Positions 55,762 to 64,000 of a DNA stretch of 64,000 bases are shown piece by piece. The notes beneath the pieces are model-generated. The model saw nothing but the letters and a program-made list of their open reading frames with translations, was not told the origin of the DNA and ran no database searches. The DNA comes from an uncultured Eubacteriales bacterium (GTDB taxonomy: Bacteria; Bacillota; Clostridia; Christensenellales; Aristaeellaceae). The translations under genes were made by a program, and so were the position numbers. The DNA lies in contig CACWHI010000001.1 in the NCBI GenBank assembly GCA_902760595.1, positions 60,963 through 124,962 on the forward strand. The letters run 5' to 3'. Each line of letters starts with the position of its first letter. Positions within the stretch are counted from its first letter, which is position 1.

Positions 55762-56518
55762 CAGTGCTTTCTCCTTGGTCAGACTCCCCGGCTTTTTCGG
55801 GAGTCGCGGGTTCTATCAGGATCTCGGCGTAGGTACTGTCCTGCACGACGCTGGCGCGACCGACCTTGATCAGCTCAAGCAGCGCGAGAAAGGTCGAAAT
55901 CACCTCGTCCCGCGTCGAGTCCGCGGTAAACAGGGTCGAGAATCTGACAGGGCCATGCTGCAGGCGCCGCGCGATTGCGGCCATGCAGCGCGGGACGGAG
56001 TACACGTCGCGGCTGATGCGGCGCTCTTCCTTTTCCGCGGGTTCCTCGATATGCGTGCGGCTGAGGACGCGGGCAAAGGCGGCGATGAGCCCTTCGAGGG
56101 TCAGGTTATCCAGCTCAAAGCTGGGAGGCGGCAGGGGATATTCCTCAGGCAGCTTCGAAAACATGCCGGCGGCGGCCTTTTCAAACTGCTGCATCTGTCC
56201 GGCGGCTTCCTTGATGGCCTGGTACTCCTCCAGCTGCCGGATCAGGGCCTGGGCGGGGTCCTCTTCCTCCGCTTCGCCCTCCCGCGGCTCGCGCGGCAGC
56301 AGGGAGCGGGATTTGATCTCCAGCAGGGTCGCGGCCATCGCCAGAAAGCCGCTGGCGTCGTCCAGGTCAAGGTCCGGCGCGCTGGATACATAGTCGATGT
56401 ACTGCTGGGTGACTTCGGAAACGAAAATATCCTTGATATCGACCTTTGCGCGGCCGATCAGATACAGCAGCATGTCCAGCGGACCTTCAAAGTCGCTCAG
56501 ATGGATCGAAAATGCCAT
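55754..56518 (-). CDS. scpA: Segregation and condensation protein A
   Basis: Kleisin that bridges the two Smc heads. 254 residues. The N-terminal FEGPLDMLLYLIGRAKVDIKDIFVSEVTQQYIDYV (family block, residues 9-43) binds ScpB and the neck of Smc; the C-terminal winged helix includes VISTFLALLELIKVGRASVVQD. A Glu/Ala-rich middle (REGEAEEEDPAQ) links them. It overlaps scpB by 8 bases and is downstream of the M50 protease. Confidence 0.96.
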
Positions 56519-56527
56519 ATCGGGCGA

Positions 56528-57304
56528 TCACCCCATCCCAAAGACACGGACCAGACCCGATACCAGTCCGCTTTGTATCGCGGTCTGCGCTGTGCCGATC
56601 AGACGGCTGACGACATTGGTGGCGTAGCAGAGCACCAGCAGCGCGATCTGGCAGATGCGGAAGAGCTCAGGGGTCAGCCGGAGCTTGCCCTTGAGCAGGA
56701 TATCGTTGAAGATATGGAAGCCATCCAGCGGCGGGACCGGCAGGAGGTTGAACAGTGCGAGGCCCAGGTTCAGCAGGGAGAAATACGCAAAAAAGTGCTG
56801 GATATAGAGCAGCCATTCATAGCGGAAGAACACGGCGATATCCGAGGTGCCTATATAACTGTAGACTTCGTAAAACATGGCATACCGGCAGGACAGAAAA
56901 AAGGTCGCGTTGTTCGGAGTGAGCAGGTTGACCCTGGTCAGCATCGTCAGGATGACGGTCGACAGCAGGAACAGCAGCATGTTCATCGCGATGCCGGCGA
57001 TGGAAACGAGAAAATCGTCCCGGACATAGTTTTTATAGTTCCGTGGGTTGACGGGCACCGGCTTTGCCCAGCCGAACCCCAGCAGCACCATGCACAGGGA
57101 TCCGATCGGGTCCAGATGGTGGCTCGGGTTCAGGCTCAGCCGCCCCATCATCTTCGCGGTGCCGTCCCCGCACCACAGCGCCATGTAGCCGTGGGAGATC
57201 TCATGCAGGATGAGCGCGAGCAGCAGGGCCGGGATCTCGATGATGAGGGATATGAACAATGACTTCGGATCGCTTTGAAACGCGCTGATCCACCTGGATA
57301 GCAT
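56528..57304 (-). CDS. Site-2-protease-family (M50) membrane metalloprotease
   Basis: Intramembrane protease of 258 residues with five to six hydrophobic segments. The zinc motif HEISH is at residues 34-38 inside the first helices. The second ligand lies in the conserved LFNLLPVPPLDGFH near residue 190. AKPVPVNPRNYKN is also typical of the YwhC-like group that is often next to scpA/scpB. Substrate unknown. Lies between the threonine aldolase and scpA genes. Confidence 0.92.
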   Translation of the reverse strand: MLSRWISAFQSDPKSLFISLIIEIPALLLALILHEISHGYMALWCGDGTAKMMGRLSLNPSHHLDPIGSLCMVLLGFGWAKPVPVNPRNYKNYVRDDFLVSIAGIAMNMLLFLLSTVILTMLTRVNLLTPNNATFFLSCRYAMFYEVYSYIGTSDIAVFFRYEWLLYIQHFFAYFSLLNLGLALFNLLPVPPLDGFHIFNDILLKGKLRLTPELFRICQIALLVLCYATNVVSRLIGTAQTAIQSGLVSGLVRVFGMG

Positions 57305-57320
57305 CAGTTTCTACCTCCAA

Positions 57321-58352
57321 TTACAGGGAACGAATATCGCCGACCAGCTCGTCCACCTGCCCGAGCGGAGTGGCCCAGGAGGTACAGAAGCGGATGGCGG
57401 TCTGTTCGCCCGGCAGCTTCTCCCATACGTCATAGCTGTATTTCCGGGAGAGGACAGCCAGCTGGGCATTCGGGACCACGAAGAACTGCTGGTTGGTGGG
57501 GGAGTCGGTATACAGCCTCCATCCCTTGTCCAGCCCCGCCTGCCGGATCCTTTGCGCCAGGCTGACCGCGTGGCGGGCGATCGAAAGGTAGGTGTCGTCC
57601 TCGAGCAGGCACTCGAACTGGATGCCGAGCAGGCGCCCCTTGGCCAGCATGCCGCCGCGCTGCTTGAGGATATACCTGAAATCTTTTTTCAGCGCAGGGT
57701 GCAGCAGCACCATCGCCTCGCCGAACAGCGCGCCGACCTTCGTGCCGCCGATATAGAACGCGTCAGCCACCTCGGCCATCAGCCCGAAGGTGATCTCCGG
57801 GCAGGCGGCCATTGCGTAGCCGAGCCGCGCGCCGTCGATGTACAGATAGACGCCGTACTCACGGCAGACCTTGGAGATGGCGCGCAGCTCCTCGGCGGAA
57901 TAGACCGTCCCGTTTTCCGTCGGCTGGGAAAGATATACGAGTCCCGGCTGGACGGTATGCTCCGCGTGGGTATCAGAAAAATGGCTGTGCAGCGCCTGCC
58001 CGATCTGGGCGGCGGTGATCTTCCCGTCCTTCGCCGGCAGCGGCAGGACCTTATGCCCGGTGGCCTCGATCGCGCCGGACTCGTGCACGTTGACGTGCCC
58101 CGTGTCGGCGGATACGACGCCCTGGTGCGGCCTGAGCGCCGCCGCGATCAGGGTCATATTGGCCTGCGTCCCGCCGACTAAAAACTGTACCTCGGCGTCG
58201 TCCCGCTTGCAGAGGCCGCGGATGATGGCGCGGGCGCGTTCGCAGTGCTCATCCATCCCGTAGCCGGGCGTCTGGTCGAGGTTGGTCCTGCACAGCGCGT
58301 CCTGGATTTTTTTGATACAGCCTTCCGAGTAATCGCATTCAAACCTGAGCAT
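57321..58352 (-). CDS. Threonine aldolase family PLP enzyme
   Basis: 343 residues, beta-eliminating lyase/threonine aldolase fold. Predicted to cleave threonine or allo-threonine to glycine and acetaldehyde. QFLVGGTQANMTLIAAALRP, SADTGHVNVHESGAIEATGHKV (conserved His), YLYIDGARLGYAM (PLP-binding Asp) and FYIGGTKVGALFGEAMV, whose Lys forms the Schiff base. AGGAGG-like site ahead of the ATG. First gene of a minus-strand run into the M50, scpA and scpB genes. Allo/threo preference cannot be told. Confidence 0.93.
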   Translation of the reverse strand: MLRFECDYSEGCIKKIQDALCRTNLDQTPGYGMDEHCERARAIIRGLCKRDDAEVQFLVGGTQANMTLIAAALRPHQGVVSADTGHVNVHESGAIEATGHKVLPLPAKDGKITAAQIGQALHSHFSDTHAEHTVQPGLVYLSQPTENGTVYSAEELRAISKVCREYGVYLYIDGARLGYAMAACPEITFGLMAEVADAFYIGGTKVGALFGEAMVLLHPALKKDFRYILKQRGGMLAKGRLLGIQFECLLEDDTYLSIARHAVSLAQRIRQAGLDKGWRLYTDSPTNQQFFVVPNAQLAVLSRKYSYDVWEKLPGEQTAIRFCTSWATPLGQVDELVGDIRSL

Positions 58353-58397
58353 CGTCCGATTTCCTCCGATTCAGGGGGGATCTGTTGTCGTTGGGGT

Positions 58398-61300
58398 TCA
58401 GCGCTTCTTCCCGCCGAAGGACCAGTCCGTCGTGGGAATGGTCTGCATGACGGCCGGATACACGCCGTCCTCGCGCGGCATGAAGCCGACGTCAACGGCC
58501 AGGTTTCTGGTGCCGCTGGGCACGATGACGTCGTTCGCGTCCACCGTCAGCTCGTCGGATTCTGGCAGCACACTGCCGATCAGCGGGAAATCAGTCTGAT
58601 GCACCGTGGCCTTCAGTTCGGGATGCATGGTCACACGCAGCGTGTAGCGGCCGGGGTAGATCCCTTCGAACATATAGTGGCCGTAGATATCCGTTTCAGT
58701 CTCCGCCAGCAGCTCGTCGCCCTGGATCAGCCGCAGCCTGATGCCGGGAATACCGGGCTCGCCGATGTCCTGCATGCCGTTTCCGTTCAGGTCCAGCCAG
58801 GCCAGGTCGCCGATGGAGCCCTTCGCGCCGAAGCCGAAATCCGCGTTGGTGATATTCACCCCCATTTTCAGCTGCAGCGTGTCGCTCATTTCGGTGTTGT
58901 CGTTGCTCACGATCAGGCTGACGTGCGTTTCATCCGTGTCAGCCCTGCGCGCGAAGCCGTGCCCTTCAGGCAGCTTGACGCTCAGGCGGTAGCTGCCGGG
59001 ATAAAGGCGTGGGAAGAGGTACTGTCCCTGCTTGTCCGTCTTTGTTACGGAAAGAGGCGCGGACAGGGAATCCGCAGCGTACAGCTCTACGGTCAGACCG
59101 GCGACGAAGTCCAGCTTTTCATCCAGGCTCCACAGCTTGCCGCCGATGGACGCGAAGCGCAGCACGGGGATGGCGGCGTCCGTGTTCCGGCCGCTGACGG
59201 CTTCGACCTGCTGCGCCCAGCTTTCGGCGGATACCTGGGCTCCGTCGAGCAGGATGCAGTCGTCCTCGAGCGCTACGGTCACCTGATAGCGTCCGGGGAT
59301 CAGCTTGGGGCTTTCAAAGCAGCCGTTCTCGTCCGTCGTGAGCTGAGCCGCGGCTTCTCCGTCGCGGTTCACCAGGGTCACGGTATAGCCGCTCAGAACG
59401 GCTTCGCCCTCGTCAAAGCTGCCGGACAGGTCCTCATCCTGAAACAGACGGCCGGTGACAGTCGCCGGGCGCGTGACGAGGATCCGCTGGCTGAGCAGTT
59501 CATCGCCCATGGCAAACGTATACTGTCTGGAAGAAACGTGCTGCGCGACGGCGGGCACAAGATCGGTATCCTCGGCGAAGCTGTAGCCTTCGTCCAGCTC
59601 AACGGTCACCTGCCAGGTGCCGGGCCGGAGCAGGTGAAGCGCGAAATGGCCGCCGGACGCGCTTTCAGCCGGGAAGGAAACGGTATAGCCGTTCTCCGTG
59701 TTGACCGCCGTAATGACGGCGCTCGCGGGCTGGCCTTCGCAGATGACCTGGCCTTCAATGGTGGCTGTGCGGACCGCGTACAGGTCCGCCAAAGCAGTAT
59801 CGGTGCCCTGGCCGGATACGAAACTGACGGATTCCACGGTCAGCTCGTCCGTTTCCGCGAACAGGCTGTCGGCGGGGAGCGTGTAGCGCAGCTTGTATTC
59901 GCCCGGGAGGATGCCCTTCAGGTAGTAGCTGCCGTCAGTCTCGGAATACACCGTCGTGTAGTCGGATACGGGCTGGCCGTTGAGATCGACCAGCGTCACC
60001 GTTACGCCGTCCAGGCCGGCGCCCATGCCTGCGGGACGGTCGTCCGTCAGCAGGATCCTGCCGCTGATGGTACCTGCCTTGAACAGCCCGCCGTTGACGT
60101 TCCCGGTAAAGGAGCCGGGAAGGAGATGCAACTGGGCGGTCTCGCCGTAGTCACTGTTCTGACTGACGATGCTGTTGCCGCCCTCCGCATACGGAGAAGC
60201 GATATAGGGATCGTTCAACAGGAAGCGGATGGTATGCGGGATCGGCAGCAGACGGTCAAAGTGGTACTGGCCGCGGGCGTCCGTCATGGCGGTGTCGACC
60301 ACCTGGCCGTTCCAGTCGACCGCCTGCACGGTGAAGCCCTCCACAGGGGCCTCCGAGTCAGCCTTCTTACCGTCGTTATTATCGTCCATGAACAGCATGC
60401 CGCCTACCTGGGCAGGGGATGTGACCGCGGCGTAGAGCGTGGTCAGCTGTCCGGGAGCAAGCTCAGTATCGACGGTCGTGAAGGACGCGGGAAGGGTCTG
60501 GGCGAAATCGTTGTCAAGCCCCGTCGGGGAGAAGATATCCGCCTCGTTAAGCTGGGCGGTCACCTGCGCCTTGCCGGCACGGATGACGGGAACAGTGACC
60601 GTGCCGGTATCATCTGAGGTCAGATGAGCTACGGTTCGGCCCTGGCTGGACACGGTGACGTCCGCCCCGGCATAGCTGGCCTCGTTCGTATCATGCATGC
60701 CGTTGGCGTTCGCGTCTTGATAGAAGACGACCTGCAGGGCGGTCGCTTTCATGAGCCCGACTTCGGGCACGCGGAGCGTGTTCTCCGCCGTTACGGTCAC
60801 CGTGCCCTGATCGGTGTCGGAATAGCCTTCCGTGAGCCAGCTGCCGCTGTTCTCCGCGGCGAACATGTAGCCCTCCGGCGCGGTGACCCGGACGGTGTAA
60901 GCGCCGGGCTGCAGGCGCGCGAAGGTATAATTGCCCGCCTCGTCGGTCAGCGCGGTGCGCGTCAGGCCGTCGCTGTCGGCGATCATGGCCACCTGGACGC
61001 CGGCCAGACCGGCTTCATCGGTGTCCTTCCTGCCGTTCGCGTTGGCGTCGTACCAGATATGGCCTTCGGCGCTGCCGGTGGCCACCGCGCCGATGCCAAT
61101 GCCCTGGGAGCCGAATTCGAGCCTGAAGGGTTCGGACCAGGCTTCCTGCGTTTCGGAGGATTTGATGCAGTTATAATAGAAATTGAGCTTCATACCGAGA
61201 GGGCCCGCGCTGAAATTCTCGGGGTAGATGACCTTTACCTGGTATTCGCCGGGGGAAAGGGAGCCGAGCGTCAGCTCGCCCTTCCTGTCCGTCGTGCCGC

Positions 61301-61802
61301 TGGCGACCACGATGTCGGGATGCCCGGCGGGGTGAATGCTGACCTGTACGTCGCGCAGCGCGGGCTCGCTGTTCATGCGGCCGCCGTTGGCGTTCTCATC
61401 CACAAACGCGACGAACTTGACGAATACGGTCGCGCGGGTGGAGGCGAGATTGACGGTCTTGTTCCCGTCCACCTCAAACCAGTCGGTCTGTCCCAGATGA
61501 TCCTGCGCCGGCAGCAGCCAGTTGTCCTCGTTCATGTAGGCCGGCACGTGGTCGGAGGGAAGATCGACCCGGATCCGGTACTGCCCCTGCCCGACGCTGG
61601 TAAAGCGGTATTCGCCGTCCTTGTTGGTCACGGCGCTGTAGGTCGTTCCGTCCGCGCCTTCAAGGGTGACGCTGATCTTATCGAGCAGCCGGGTAGAATG
61701 CCCGGAGATCTGCGTGAGCGTGCCGCTGACGGTGGCAGCGCTGGCGCAGCAGGGAAGGACGAGAGCCATAAGCAGGAGCAGGATCGGAATCAGCTTGCGC
61801 AT
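58398..61802 (-). CDS. Exported protein of about ten SdrD-B-like modules
   Basis: 1,134 residues. Signal peptide 1-22 (LIPILLLLMALVLPCCASA). About ten beta-sandwich modules of ~100 residues follow, each with the SdrD-B pattern of a GxVWxDxNxNGxxDxxE turn and a GxYxFxxLxPGxYxVxV strand: WYDANANGRKDTDEAGL, YQDANANGMHDTNEASY, MDDNNDGKKADSEAPV, QDEDLSGSFDEGEA and WLDLNGNGMQDIGEPGIPG are the clearest. Asp/Asn-rich turns suggest calcium binding. The end TTDWSFGGKKR has no LPXTG. Start 61802 chosen for GGAGG 6 bases upstream and the signal peptide. Likely extracellular structural or adhesin; ligand unknown. The MBL-fold gene lies upstream. Confidence 0.88.
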   Translation of the reverse strand: MRKLIPILLLLMALVLPCCASAATVSGTLTQISGHSTRLLDKISVTLEGADGTTYSAVTNKDGEYRFTSVGQGQYRIRVDLPSDHVPAYMNEDNWLLPAQDHLGQTDWFEVDGNKTVNLASTRATVFVKFVAFVDENANGGRMNSEPALRDVQVSIHPAGHPDIVVASGTTDRKGELTLGSLSPGEYQVKVIYPENFSAGPLGMKLNFYYNCIKSSETQEAWSEPFRLEFGSQGIGIGAVATGSAEGHIWYDANANGRKDTDEAGLAGVQVAMIADSDGLTRTALTDEAGNYTFARLQPGAYTVRVTAPEGYMFAAENSGSWLTEGYSDTDQGTVTVTAENTLRVPEVGLMKATALQVVFYQDANANGMHDTNEASYAGADVTVSSQGRTVAHLTSDDTGTVTVPVIRAGKAQVTAQLNEADIFSPTGLDNDFAQTLPASFTTVDTELAPGQLTTLYAAVTSPAQVGGMLFMDDNNDGKKADSEAPVEGFTVQAVDWNGQVVDTAMTDARGQYHFDRLLPIPHTIRFLLNDPYIASPYAEGGNSIVSQNSDYGETAQLHLLPGSFTGNVNGGLFKAGTISGRILLTDDRPAGMGAGLDGVTVTLVDLNGQPVSDYTTVYSETDGSYYLKGILPGEYKLRYTLPADSLFAETDELTVESVSFVSGQGTDTALADLYAVRTATIEGQVICEGQPASAVITAVNTENGYTVSFPAESASGGHFALHLLRPGTWQVTVELDEGYSFAEDTDLVPAVAQHVSSRQYTFAMGDELLSQRILVTRPATVTGRLFQDEDLSGSFDEGEAVLSGYTVTLVNRDGEAAAQLTTDENGCFESPKLIPGRYQVTVALEDDCILLDGAQVSAESWAQQVEAVSGRNTDAAIPVLRFASIGGKLWSLDEKLDFVAGLTVELYAADSLSAPLSVTKTDKQGQYLFPRLYPGSYRLSVKLPEGHGFARRADTDETHVSLIVSNDNTEMSDTLQLKMGVNITNADFGFGAKGSIGDLAWLDLNGNGMQDIGEPGIPGIRLRLIQGDELLAETETDIYGHYMFEGIYPGRYTLRVTMHPELKATVHQTDFPLIGSVLPESDELTVDANDVIVPSGTRNLAVDVGFMPREDGVYPAVMQTIPTTDWSFGGKKR

Positions 61803-61869
61803 GAAAAGCCTCCACGGATTGATCAGTGAAATCATGAATAATGGTCAGTGAAACCAGGAGCGGACTGTG

Positions 61870-62727
61870 TCAGTCAGCCTGCCAGTCCTCCATTCGGACG
61901 TCGATATTGCCTGCGGATAAGGTGACGCGTACGGCGCTGGGGGCGTCCTGGGTCACATAGGTCTTGCAGCCGACGGACGCGAGCCGGTACAGCGTTTCCC
62001 TGGAGGGAGTGTCCTTTTCTTCCGCGCTTGAGGTGCTGATGACGCCGACGCGCGGCTTGACAGCGTTGAGGAAGGAAGTGCTGGTAGAGGTGTTATCGCC
62101 ATGAAAAGCGACCTTAAGGACGTCCGTCTGGCTCAGCAGACCGCCGGTGATCAGGCAGTACTCCTCGTCGAATTTCATATCCCCGGTAAGAAGGATACTG
62201 CCCTCGGCGGTTTCCAGCCGCATGACCAGCGAATTGTTGTTCTCGTTGTCCTTGGCAGCCTTGGTCGGCCCGAGGACGGTGAAACGGGCCGTGTCGGAGA
62301 TCTCGACGGCGTCGCCGCTTTTCAGATAGTTGACGGTCTGCCCGCGCTGGGCAGCCGCTGATACGGCGTGGTGCTTGGCACCGAAGCCATCCAGGCAATA
62401 GGCGGAGGTATAGAACGCGTCGATCTTTATGGCGGAGGAAACGAGCGCGTTCAGGCCGCCGTAGTGATCCTTGTGCTCATGCGTCAGGAAGACGCCGTCG
62501 AGATGCGTGACGCCCTCGTGAGCGAGCATGGCCAGCATTTGATCGGAGGAGCGCTTGTAGCCCGTGTCCACGAGGTAGGCGTGTCCTTCGACGCGCAGCA
62601 GGATGCAGTCCGCCTTGCCGACGTTCAGGGCCAGCATTTCCACCGCGCTTCCGGGTTCCTCCGCCCGGCAGGAAACGGGACTCAGGCACAGGCTCAGCAC
62701 AGCCAGGTAAAGAATAAAAAGACGCAT
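61870..62727 (-). CDS. Exported ComEC/Rec2-like metallo-beta-lactamase-fold hydrolase
   Basis: 285 residues with a signal peptide (1-24; ILYLAVLSLCLSPVSCRA). The fold is that of the ComEC C-terminal domain: LALNVGKADCILLRVEGHAYLVDTG, FLTHEHKDHYGGLNAL with the HxHxDH-like EHKDH zinc motif, VLGPTKAAKDNENNNSLVM, SILLTGDMKFDEE and VAFHGDN (later His). Relatives are ComEC-type or secreted competence hydrolases thought to act on nucleic acids or phosphodiesters. The usual DNA-channel domain is missing, so it is a stand-alone exported hydrolase. GGGAGG precedes the ATG; a promoter is at 62756-62784. Confidence 0.88.
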   Translation of the reverse strand: MRLFILYLAVLSLCLSPVSCRAEEPGSAVEMLALNVGKADCILLRVEGHAYLVDTGYKRSSDQMLAMLAHEGVTHLDGVFLTHEHKDHYGGLNALVSSAIKIDAFYTSAYCLDGFGAKHHAVSAAAQRGQTVNYLKSGDAVEISDTARFTVLGPTKAAKDNENNNSLVMRLETAEGSILLTGDMKFDEEYCLITGGLLSQTDVLKVAFHGDNTSTSTSFLNAVKPRVGVISTSSAEEKDTPSRETLYRLASVGCKTYVTQDAPSAVRVTLSAGNIDVRMEDWQAD

Positions 62728-62755
62728 GAGACCTCCCGCGGAAAAGAATAATGCT

Positions 62756-62784
62756 ATTATACCTGAAATCCTCGGAAGAAAAAA
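62756..62784 (-). promoter_or_regulatory. Promoter for the exported MBL-fold gene
   Basis: Minus strand: a T run (TTTTTT, 62779-62784) in the -35 place, 17-base spacer and a consensus TATAAT (62756-62761), 29 bases before the ATG at 62727. The -10 is strong, the -35 poor. Confidence 0.5.
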
Positions 62785-62823
62785 CCCTTTTGCAAAATTT
62801 TACACAGGGCGGGAAAACGCAGA

Positions 62824-62857
62824 ATGGCGTCAGCTGCCAAAGAACAGCTGACGCCCA
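62824..62857 (-). terminator. Rho-independent terminator of the YdjI-like gene
   Basis: Arms GGCGTCAGCTG (62826-62836) and CAGCTGACGCC (62845-62855) with an 8-base loop; ATGG/CCAT extend it by a few pairs. On the minus strand ATTCTGCGTTTTC follows. It lies 23 bases past the stop of the SPFH gene and upstream of the promoter of the next one. Confidence 0.78.
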
Positions 62858-62879
62858 TGCATGTCAGTAAGTGGAAGGA

Positions 62880-63929
62880 TCAATCCTGCTTGGCACCGCA
62901 CTGGGGGCAGAATTTGGCGCCGGCCTGGAGAGCCGCGCCGCACTTGACGCACTTCTGCGCTTCCTGCCTGGCGCCGCACTGCGGGCAGAACTTGGCGCCG
63001 GCGGTCAGAGGCTGGCCGCAGACCACACAATAGGCAGCGGCCTGCTGGACCGGCTGCGCGGGTGCCGCCTGAGGCTGCATGGCGCCGTTCATGACCTGAC
63101 TCATCATCGCCGCGGCGCCCATCCCGGCACCGAGGCCGGCAGCGCCGTTCTGGTTGTTGGCGGCGTCGCGCATGGCGGCGGCCGCCTGGAACTGGGTGTA
63201 CTTGTTCAGATCGCCCACCACGCCCATGGAGGTGCGCTGGTCCATGGCCTTCTGCACTTCCTCGGGCAGGGAGATGTTCTCGATCACGAAGGCGGTCAGC
63301 TTCAGACCGAGCGGCGCGAGGCGCGGGGAGAGGGTCTGCAGGGCGTAATTGCTCAGGTCGTCGTAGTTGGCGGCGAGATCCAGCGCGGGGATCTTGCTCT
63401 GAGCGATGGCGTCGGACAGGCCGGAAACGATCGTGCGCTTGATCTGGCCGGTGACATAGTCCGTCGTATAGAAGCCGTTGGTGCCGAAGACCTCTTTGAG
63501 GAACACCTTGGGATCATCCACCTTGAAGGAGTAGATGCCGTGGGCCAGAAGGCGGACCATGCCGAATTCCGCGTCCCTCATCATGACAGGCGCGCTGGTG
63601 CCCCACTTCTGATCGATGAACTGTTTGGTGTTGATGAAATAGACCTCGGCCTTGAACGGGGAATTAAAGCCGTATTTCCAGGACTTGAGCGCGGTGAGGA
63701 TCGGCATGTTCTGCGTCTGCAGCTCATAACGGCCGGGCGTGAACACGTCGGCGAGCTGGCCCTCATTCACCATGACAGCGACCTGGCTCTCACGTACGGT
63801 CAGCTGCGCGCCCATCATGATCTCTTTTCCGCCGCAGTCATAGCGGTAGACCATCGTCTGCTGATCGGGATCCTTCCATTCAATGACGTCCACCAGCTGA
63901 CCGCGCACCAGATTTGAAAAAATGCCCAT
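62880..63929 (-). CDS. SPFH-domain/double zinc-ribbon protein (YdjI-like)
   Basis: 349 residues. An SPFH/band-7-like domain at about 30-250 (VRESQVAVMVNEGQLADVFTPGRYEL, IEWKDPDQQT and ENISLPEEVQKAMDQ) is followed by a Gly/Ala/Met/Gln-rich linker and two C-terminal zinc ribbons (YCVVCGQPLTAGAKFCPQCG and KCVKCGAALQAGAKFCPQCG). This matches Bacillus YdjI, a virion-core-like protein linked to membrane stress (YdjG-YdjI). Cytosolic, no signal peptide. AAGGAGG 8 bases before the ATG lies in the end of the upstream gene. Confidence 0.92.
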   Translation of the reverse strand: MGIFSNLVRGQLVDVIEWKDPDQQTMVYRYDCGGKEIMMGAQLTVRESQVAVMVNEGQLADVFTPGRYELQTQNMPILTALKSWKYGFNSPFKAEVYFINTKQFIDQKWGTSAPVMMRDAEFGMVRLLAHGIYSFKVDDPKVFLKEVFGTNGFYTTDYVTGQIKRTIVSGLSDAIAQSKIPALDLAANYDDLSNYALQTLSPRLAPLGLKLTAFVIENISLPEEVQKAMDQRTSMGVVGDLNKYTQFQAAAAMRDAANNQNGAAGLGAGMGAAAMMSQVMNGAMQPQAAPAQPVQQAAAYCVVCGQPLTAGAKFCPQCGARQEAQKCVKCGAALQAGAKFCPQCGAKQD

Positions 63930-63931
63930 TG

Positions 63932-64000
63932 TTATGCCTCCTTAGAATTGTTCAGCAATGCGATATCTGCAACACAGGCGGCGGTGCCCGCCTGGTAAAC
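63932..64000 (-). CDS. 3' end of an unidentified gene (cut by window edge)
   Basis: Only the last 22 residues are inside the window: VYQAGTAACVADIALLNNSK and then EA and a TAA at 63932-63934. The frame is open to the edge. The ribosome site of the YdjI-like gene (AAGGAGG) is inside it and its stop is two bases before that ATG, so the two are cotranscribed. Too little remains to name it. Confidence 0.55.
   Translation of the reverse strand, partial: VYQAGTAACVADIALLNNSKEA

Overview
The window looks like a chromosomal segment of a GC-rich anaerobic Firmicute, most likely a gut or rumen Clostridia-type organism. A Christensenellales-like lineage is a guess from overall feel, not a demonstrated assignment. 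The supporting signs are the plsX-acpP-rnc-smc-ftsY cluster, ScpA/ScpB, an OhrR-type MarR regulator, an iron-sulfur serine dehydratase, type II dehydroquinase, sigma-A-like promoters with strong AGGAGG ribosome sites, and exported proteins built from MBG-like and SdrD-B-like repeats. No plasmid, phage, CRISPR array, rRNA or tRNA was seen.

Layout. (1) 1-1343, plus strand: end of phosphopentomutase and purine nucleoside phosphorylase (nucleoside salvage), closed by a hairpin. (2) 1387-14746, minus strand: a long housekeeping run, rplS, rnz, then plsX-acpP-rnc-smc-ftsY-surE-RpiR regulator-flavoprotein-exonuclease-nucleoside kinase. The plsX promoter lies in the tail of rnz. (3) 14993-17143: an unusual exported protein joining a cysteine-less thioredoxin-like domain to a SufS-like PLP domain, followed by 1.28 kb of non-coding DNA with a 331-bp tandem array of palindromic repeats. 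(4) 18427-27183: uvrB, M19 dipeptidase, ogt, an FRG-domain protein, a MATE/GH3 operon and a DUF3990 gene interrupted by one amber codon. (5) 27183-34066: a CHASE2-SpoIIE phosphatase beside a 1,630-residue FecR/MBG-repeat surface protein. (6) 34271-41177: OhrR/glutathione peroxidase operon with a 56-residue orphan, PPOX protein, a small basic protein, serine dehydratase with a MITE-like inverted repeat at its 3' end, C26 amidotransferase, phosphoesterase, SDR and two GNATs. (7) 41280-49522: the most striking region. A consensus promoter, a 27-residue leader peptide with a Tyr/Phe run and a terminator/antiterminator pair precede an operon carrying every step from DAHP to chorismate plus the Tyr and Phe branches: aroF-tyrA-aroB-aroA-aroC-pheA-aroE/K fusion-aroQ. 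(8) 49582-58352, minus: secreted SH3/peptidoglycan-binding protein, argH, TrmH-type methyltransferase, MrfA-like helicase, scpB, scpA, M50 protease and threonine aldolase. (9) 58398-64000, minus: a ten-module SdrD-B-like exported protein, an exported ComEC-like metallo-beta-lactamase-fold hydrolase, a YdjI-like SPFH/zinc-ribbon protein and the 3' end of one more gene.

How it fits together. The aromatic operon is a self-contained biosynthetic unit whose leader appears to sense Tyr/Phe supply by attenuation, while the ESRP motif of PheA suggests feedback control by Phe. The OhrR-peroxidase operon and the nearby PPOX gene look like a peroxide response. The CHASE2 phosphatase and FecR-repeat protein look like an envelope sensing pair. 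Family calls rest on motifs read by eye, with no database search.
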